Below, one piece after another: positions 6,894 to 10,212 of a stretch of DNA of 10,212 bases (within the stretch, counting starts at the first letter, position 1; every line of letters starts with the position of its first letter). Made by a program: the position numbers and the translations under genes. The notes beneath the pieces were generated by a model, which saw nothing but the letters and a program-made list of their open reading frames with translations, was not told where the DNA came from and ran no database searches. Origin of the DNA: PVC group bacterium (ex Bugula neritina AB1) (GTDB taxonomy: Bacteria; GCA-001730085); the NCBI GenBank assembly GCA_001730085.1, contig MDLB01000054.1, positions 1 through 10,212 of the forward strand, written 5' to 3'.

Positions 6894-7193
6894 GATCCGA
6901 TTCGCTTTTTAAAAAATGATTGTTTTTACTAAAAAAGTATTTGAGTAAAGTTGAAATCTTCCTCAAATCTCATATATCATTTGATATGTTTTACTTAGGT
7001 ATATAGAGATCGTCGACAAATACTGCATAACCATTCTTGTTGTTCTTTTAAAAAAAATTGTTATTTGGAAAAAAGCTTATATTTATTGGGGTTATGAGTT
7101 TTTTTCGAAATAACAAATTGTTGTAAATTTTCTTTCAATAAAGCAGAAGAGGTATTTTTCCCAAACCCCCCTTAGTAAGCTCCTTTTTATTAT
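6894..7193. other. Noncoding AT-rich spacer between lipoprotein gene and tRNA-Arg
   Basis: No coding frame is supported. It contains a near-palindrome, ATATCA-TT-TGATAT (6974-6987), 81 bp upstream of the lipoprotein ATG, and a 6-bp inverted repeat TTTACT (6925-6930)/AGTAAA (6944-6949) nearer the gene. Either could be a regulatory site, but both may be chance in this base composition. No clear terminator follows the tRNA on the minus strand. Confidence 0.5.
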
Positions 7194-7267
7194 TGTCCCC
7201 GGGGTGATTCGAACACCCGACACGCAGTTTAGGAAACTGCTGCTCTATCCACCTGAGCTACGGGGAC
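7194..7267 (-). tRNA. tRNA-Arg (anticodon CCT)
   Basis: The minus strand folds as a complete cloverleaf: acceptor GTCCCCG/CGGGGAC (7 pairs), D-arm GCTC...GAGC, anticodon arm GCAGT-TTCCTAA-ACTGC, variable loop GTGTC, T-arm GGGTG-TTCGAAT-CACCC and discriminator A. Total is 74 nt including the discriminator. The anticodon CCT (complement of AGG at 7231-7233) reads the arginine codon AGG. No 3' CCA is encoded (the DNA continues ATAATA), so CCA must be added by the nucleotidyltransferase. It is a single tRNA, not part of a cluster, and shows no adjoining integrase or partial 3' duplication that would mark an attachment site. Confidence 0.97.
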
Positions 7268-7647
7268 GATGTATCAAACTTAAAAATGTGATAAAGTTAA
7301 AATTTCTGCACCACTTTATTAGGATTCTTTTCGTTTTTTAGTTTCTTTTATCTGTAATCATACATGAAACTTATATTTTCTTTTCCTTGTATTATAAAAA
7401 TAATAAAGATTCAAGAATGGTGTGTATAGACTTCGAAATGAAACCTTTTATAAAGCCAAAATATACATTACAATGCATTATAATAATTTAATATGAAAAA
7501 AAATACAAATTTTTTTTATATTAAGTAGTAAAAAATTATAACACGGAAAGTTTTTGCGCGTCAAAGAGAGGAGAGATCTCTACGAGGTGTTCTTTGGGAT
7601 AGATTTGAGGTAAAAAATATTTTAGAAAGATCTTTTAAAATTTTTCT

Positions 7648-7677
7648 ATTGAAACTCTTTATATTGAAACCCTTTCG
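7648..7677. repeat. Tandem repeat, two 15-bp units (ATTGAAAC type)
   Basis: ATTGAAACTCTTTAT (7648-7662) is followed directly by ATTGAAACCCTTTCG (7663-7677), matching at 12 of 15 positions. With only two units and no spacers it is a small duplication, although ATTGAAAC resembles a common CRISPR repeat end. Confidence 0.45.
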
Positions 7678-7753
7678 AAATACTTGCTAGGCCTTATTGG
7701 AGAAACTTTTACAATACCTTTTTCGTTTAATATGAAAGTTTTCTTTGTAGGCA

Positions 7754-7794
7754 TGTGAAGATTTCTTTGATATTGTGAAGAAATTTCATGATAC
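7754..7794. repeat. Imperfect tandem repeat, two ~20-bp units (TGTGAAGA type)
   Basis: Unit 1 (7754-7773) and unit 2 (7774-7794) both begin TGTGAAGA and share TTTC followed by TGATA at their ends, differing by a few bases and one indel. They abut exactly. This could be a duplicated regulator site or replication slippage. Confidence 0.4.
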
Positions 7795-7908
7795 AATTGG
7801 GTCTCGAAAAGCCTTACATAACCCTATAATATACTTTGTTGATTTATTATTCTTGGGCTTGAATTTATGTAGAGTTTTTTTTTTACTTCATAAAGAAGGT
7901 ATGTTGGA

Positions 7909-7942
7909 ATTTCTGTGAATATTTTTATAGATTCATAGAAAT
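7909..7942 (+). repeat. 12-bp-stem hairpin upstream of trxA
   Basis: ATTTCTGTGAAT (7909-7920) pairs fully with ATTCATAGAAAT (7931-7942), with one G-T wobble on the plus-strand RNA and a 10-nt loop. It sits 78 bp before the trxA start. No T-run follows, so it is not a typical terminator; it could be a leader RNA element or a binding site for a dimeric regulator. Confidence 0.5.
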
Positions 7943-8020
7943 GCTTGAGAAGTTACTCATATGCTTTTTTTGAAGGAGTTTTTATAGAGATCTTTTAAAT
8001 AGTGAAAGGAATTTAAATCT

Positions 8021-8341
8021 ATGTCTGTTGTTGTTTTGAATCCCGAAAATTTTTCAGGTGAAGTTTTAGATACGGATAAACCTGTTGTTGTTGATTTTTA
8101 TGCGGAATGGTGTGGCCCATGTAAAATGGTTGGACCTGTTATAGAAACCCTTTCCGAAGAGTATGGAGAAGAAGTCAAATTTGCAAAGCTTGATATTGAT
8201 CAAGGACAAAGCTTAGCTGCTCAATATGGGGTCGCAAGCGTTCCTACTCTTATCCTTTTTAAGGGAGGAGAAAAGGTTGATCAATTAGTTGGAGCTCATC
8301 CTAAAGGGCGGATCAAAGACTTTGTTGATAAATCAAAGTGA
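8021..8341 (+). CDS. trxA: Thioredoxin
   Basis: This 106-aa cytoplasmic protein reduces disulfides in client proteins and is itself recycled by thioredoxin reductase. It has the whole classical fold: buried Asp25 (VVVDFYAEW), the active site WCGPCK with Cys31 and Cys34, the cis-proline loop VASVPTL with Pro75, and the C-terminal GAHPKGRIKDFV helix region. Length and spacing match E. coli TrxA to within a few residues. AAAGGA at 8005-8010, ten bases before the ATG, is the probable ribosome binding site. It is first in a compact plus-strand set, seven bases before bioD. Confidence 0.97.
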   Translation: MSVVVLNPENFSGEVLDTDKPVVVDFYAEWCGPCKMVGPVIETLSEEYGEEVKFAKLDIDQGQSLAAQYGVASVPTLILFKGGEKVDQLVGAHPKGRIKDFVDKSK

Positions 8342-8348
8342 TTGACGT

Positions 8349-9059
8349 ATGATCCCTGACTTTTTTGTGACTGGAACAGGTACAGATGTTGGAAAAACAT
8401 ATGTATCCCAACTTTTATTAAACTGGGTTAGTTCTTTTATTGATGAAGTTATTTACTATAAGCCATTAGCTACTGGCTGTGAAAAAAGTGATGGAACTTA
8501 TTGTGTGCCAGATGAGGAAGCTGTTCTTTTGTATGCTTCTGATAATATGCCACAAAAATCGCTTAAAACACATGTAGGCTTGTCTTATGAGGACCCTTTA
8601 GCACCCTATGCCATTGATAGACATCTGGCTGAATCATGCAACAAAGATTCTTTGATTAATCAATATAAAAATATGGCATTTGGTGAAAAAAAAACAGTCG
8701 TAGTTGAGGGTATAGGGGGAGTTGCGGTTCCTTTATGGGAAAAATACCTTGTGTCTGATTTGATCAAAGATTTGGCTTTGCCCGTTATTTTGGTTGCTCA
8801 GGCACATTTAGGTACTATTAACCATACTCTATTGACTTTGGATCATTTAAAAAGTAAAGGGATAAATGTTTTAGGATTTATCCTTAATCACTCATCAAAA
8901 AAAAAGGATATGTCTGACTTGACCAATGCTGGAATCATTCAGAGCTTTTCACAAACTCCCTATCTTTTCACCGTCGAATATGGACAACTGGCTTTTAAAG
9001 AATCTCAATCCTCTACTTTAAAAAAGGTTTTTTCTGGTGATTTTTTTCAAAACATTTAG
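8349..9059 (+). CDS. bioD: ATP-dependent dethiobiotin synthetase
   Basis: BioD (EC 6.3.3.3) closes the ureido ring of dethiobiotin from 7,8-diaminopelargonate, CO2 and ATP, the penultimate step of biotin synthesis. The 236-aa product carries the P-loop GTGTDVGKT (9-17), YKPLATG with the substrate-site Lys38, Asp55, the VEGIGGVAVPL segment (119-129) with metal-site Glu120, and the LGTINHTLLT segment (154-163), all in E. coli BioD order and spacing. Thr42 replaces the Ser of KPVASG, a conservative change. The gene follows trxA by seven bases with no strong ribosome binding site of its own, suggesting translation coupled to trxA. No bioA, bioB or bioF lies in the window; they may be elsewhere, or the cell may use an imported precursor. 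Confidence 0.95.
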   Translation: MIPDFFVTGTGTDVGKTYVSQLLLNWVSSFIDEVIYYKPLATGCEKSDGTYCVPDEEAVLLYASDNMPQKSLKTHVGLSYEDPLAPYAIDRHLAESCNKDSLINQYKNMAFGEKKTVVVEGIGGVAVPLWEKYLVSDLIKDLALPVILVAQAHLGTINHTLLTLDHLKSKGINVLGFILNHSSKKKDMSDLTNAGIIQSFSQTPYLFTVEYGQLAFKESQSSTLKKVFSGDFFQNI

Positions 9060-9789
9060 AAAATTTCGGATATTATTAGGTGTGAGAGTGTTCGAAAATA
9101 TCTCATATGATTTATTGAAAGAACTTTTACAATCGTTTGTTATTTCGAAAAAAAATCTTATACGCTACTTTGCAATATTCTCATTATATTTACTTTTTTT
9201 CTTAAGCGTTAATCAAGTTCAAGACATTTGCGCTGATAAGGTCTACGATTTGAGATCGATTTATTTTATTCAAACGATAGACTCTTTTAAAAAAGGTCGT
9301 CTTATGGAACATAAAATATGGATGCATAAAAACAAAATCCGGATGGAATATATCCGTGAGGGTAAATTTATTGTGGATATTATTAAGGGTGAAAAAATCT
9401 ACACATATTTCCCTTCTAAGAATGTTGGGGTTGTGAGACCTTTCGTTAAAGATCAATTAGATAATTATCAAATAAAGCCAGAAATGATCCAGTCAGCAAA
9501 TAAAATGATGGATTATTTGACGCTTATGCAAGCTCAGATCGTCGGAAAAGAAAATATAAGAGAAAAAAGGTGTGATATTTTTCAATTCAAAGATCCTAAA
9601 TCTAATGAAATCAATACTTTATGGCTAGATGTTGAGAGAAAGATACCTGTAAAATCACAATCCAAAATATCTGGTGATATTATAACTATTCAATATAAAA
9701 ATATTCAATCAGGGCAAAATTTTGATGAAGATATTTTTACTGTTCCTAGTGATGTCAGATTAAGAGAGTTAGTAAAAAAAACCAAATAA
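9037..9789 (+). CDS. LolA/LolB-like outer-membrane lipoprotein-sorting family protein
   Basis: The frame codes for up to 250 aa. After a hydrophobic segment (about 44-58) and a possible signal peptidase I site (DICA-DKVY, after residue 66), the mature part has a LolA/LolB-like curved beta-sheet pattern: a strand with Gly/Met ending in IWMHKNKIRMEY, then IVDIIKGEKIYTYFPSKNVGVV, a helical part, and late strands NTLWLDVERKIPVKSQS and IITIQYKNIQ, ending NFDEDIFTVPSDVRL. This fits the large family of periplasmic 'outer membrane lipoprotein-sorting' proteins that bind lipids or lipoproteins. The earliest start, GTG at 9037, overlaps bioD by 23 bp and leaves an atypically long 43-residue tail before the signal core. 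GTG at 9082 or 9088 or TTG at 9115 is equally possible, and none has a good ribosome binding site. Confidence 0.75.
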   Translation: MIFFKTFRKFRILLGVRVFENISYDLLKELLQSFVISKKNLIRYFAIFSLYLLFFLSVNQVQDICADKVYDLRSIYFIQTIDSFKKGRLMEHKIWMHKNKIRMEYIREGKFIVDIIKGEKIYTYFPSKNVGVVRPFVKDQLDNYQIKPEMIQSANKMMDYLTLMQAQIVGKENIREKRCDIFQFKDPKSNEINTLWLDVERKIPVKSQSKISGDIITIQYKNIQSGQNFDEDIFTVPSDVRLRELVKKTK

Positions 9790-9866
9790 AAGAAACACAT
9801 TAGTATTACTAGAGTGATTTGTACTCAATTTGTACCATTTTTTGTGTCGAAATTCTCTTTTTAATA

Positions 9867-9901
9867 GTTCGTTTATTTTCATCTATATACCATGAACGAA
9901 C
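9867..9901 (+). repeat. 7-bp inverted repeat GTTCGTT/AACGAAC after the trxA-bioD set
   Basis: GTTCGTT (9867-9873) and AACGAAC (9895-9901) are exact complements with a 21-nt loop, 77 bp after the last stop of the plus-strand set. It could help end transcription, but the following bases (ATCTTTATTTC) are only moderately T-rich and the loop is long. Confidence 0.3.
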
Positions 9902-9927
9902 ATCTTTATTTCAGATATATTTAAGAA

Positions 9928-10034
9928 ACCTCTGCACTAAAATAAAAAAAGTATAAAAGTTAAGACTTTAAAGAGAAAAAAATACATAAAATACATATGA
10001 ATATAGCTATAATTAAAGTAAGACCTCTGCGCTA
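9928..10034 (+). repeat. Direct repeat pair ACCTCTGC[A/G]CTA, possible mobile-element ends
   Basis: ACCTCTGCACTA (9928-9939) and ACCTCTGCGCTA (10023-10034) differ at one base and have the same orientation, 95 bp apart. They are notably GC-richer than their surroundings. Terminal sequences of some IS5-type elements look similar, so they could be leftover ends of small insertion elements. No transposase is visible and no matching inverted copy was found nearby. Confidence 0.3.
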
Positions 10035-10212
10035 CTATTGAAAAACTATTTTTTATGTAACAAAGTATTTTTTTGGGACAATGAGCATTAAAAATAGAAA
10101 ATATTTTAATGAAAGGAAGAATTTTAAAGGAAAGTTAGGAGCTTTTTCAGTAGAAGCCCCCTCTAATATCTTAAAAAGATAAACCTCTAACAGCTTTAAG
10201 AAGATTTAAGCA

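Larger units (their letters stand above)
7268..8020. other. 753-bp AT-rich spacer with repeats, no convincing gene
   Basis: All frames are broken by stops within a few dozen codons. The left part must carry the tRNA-Arg promoter on the minus strand and the right part the promoter of trxA, but I see no convincing -35/-10 pair for either. It holds an AGAGATCTCT palindrome (7572-7581) in a locally GC-richer patch, two short tandem repeats and a strong hairpin at 7909-7942. GATCTTTTAAA occurs twice (near 7629-7639 and 7989-7999). It may be decayed sequence or may encode an untranslated RNA; I cannot tell which. Confidence 0.55.
9790..10212. other. Noncoding AT-rich right edge with short repeats
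   Basis: No supported gene lies here. Visible structures are an inverted repeat at 9867-9901, tandem ATTTGTAC copies just upstream of it, two copies of an ACCTCTGC-type 12-mer (9928-9939 and 10023-10034), and a small hairpin TATCTT-AAA-AAGATA (10167-10181) flanked by direct CCTCTAA copies. A frame of 33 codons (10081-10182) is too short and lacks a good ribosome binding site. Confidence 0.5.

Noticed and set aside
7194-7267. tRNA-Arg as an integration site for a mobile island
   Set aside because: No integrase is near it, and I found no second copy of its 3' end in the window.
7418-7492. Short frame of 24 codons in the trxA upstream spacer
   Set aside because: Length is expected by chance, composition is extremely AT-rich and there is no ribosome binding site.
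7648-7677. ATTGAAAC repeats as a CRISPR array
   Set aside because: Only two 15-bp units that abut directly, with no spacers, no 28-37 bp repeats and no cas genes.
10081-10182. 33-codon frame (MSIKNRKYFNERK..., ending NILKR)
   Set aside because: Too short, no clear ribosome binding site or hydrophobic segment, no family recognised, and it ends within a small hairpin.

Overview
The window is an AT-rich bacterial chromosome segment with seven protein-coding genes that I accept, an accepted tRNA-Arg, and an unusually large noncoding fraction: about 0.54 kb at the left edge, 0.4 kb around 5.9-6.2 kb, 0.3 kb around 6.9-7.2 kb, 0.75 kb before thioredoxin and 0.42 kb at the right edge. A lipoprotein signal and a LolA/LolB-like periplasmic protein suggest a Gram-negative (two-membrane) cell. 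The sigma factor has 'KQYIIR...NQGKTIRVPVYM' in region 2.4 where proteobacteria have 'RQAITRAIADQ'. I associate that wording with deep lineages of the PVC/Omnitrophota type, but this placement is a low-confidence recollection and no rRNA is present to test it.

Left half, plus strand. Positions 1-537 are noncoding and rich in potential RNA hairpins, some mutually exclusive and one that could mask the ribosome binding site of the next gene. This leads into ppdK (pyruvate phosphate dikinase, all catalytic residues present), which overlaps by one base (TGATG) with a CaCA-family Na+/Ca2+ exchanger-like membrane antiporter. After 83 bp comes a sigma-70 family factor of about 330 aa with regions 1.2 to 4.2. 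It converges, with a 10-bp gap, on a minus-strand gene for a 176-aa soluble protein that I do not recognise.

Middle, minus strand. Upstream of that unknown gene lie a spacer with inverted repeats, a predicted lipoprotein with a possible TPM/YgcG-like domain, another spacer, and tRNA-Arg(CCT), which has no encoded CCA.

Right half, plus strand. A 753-bp AT-rich spacer holding short tandem repeats and a 12-bp-stem hairpin precedes a compact set: trxA (thioredoxin), 7 bp, bioD (dethiobiotin synthetase), then an overlapping or abutting LolA-like secreted protein. The last 420 bp have no convincing gene, but contain two copies of a 12-base ACCTCTGC-type motif that may be debris of a mobile element.

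The genes serve central carbon metabolism (PPDK), ion homeostasis, transcription initiation, thiol redox, biotin synthesis and envelope function. I see no defence locus, CRISPR array, integrase or complete insertion sequence. The best candidates for something undescribed are the structured leader of ppdK and the two unrecognised minus-strand genes.
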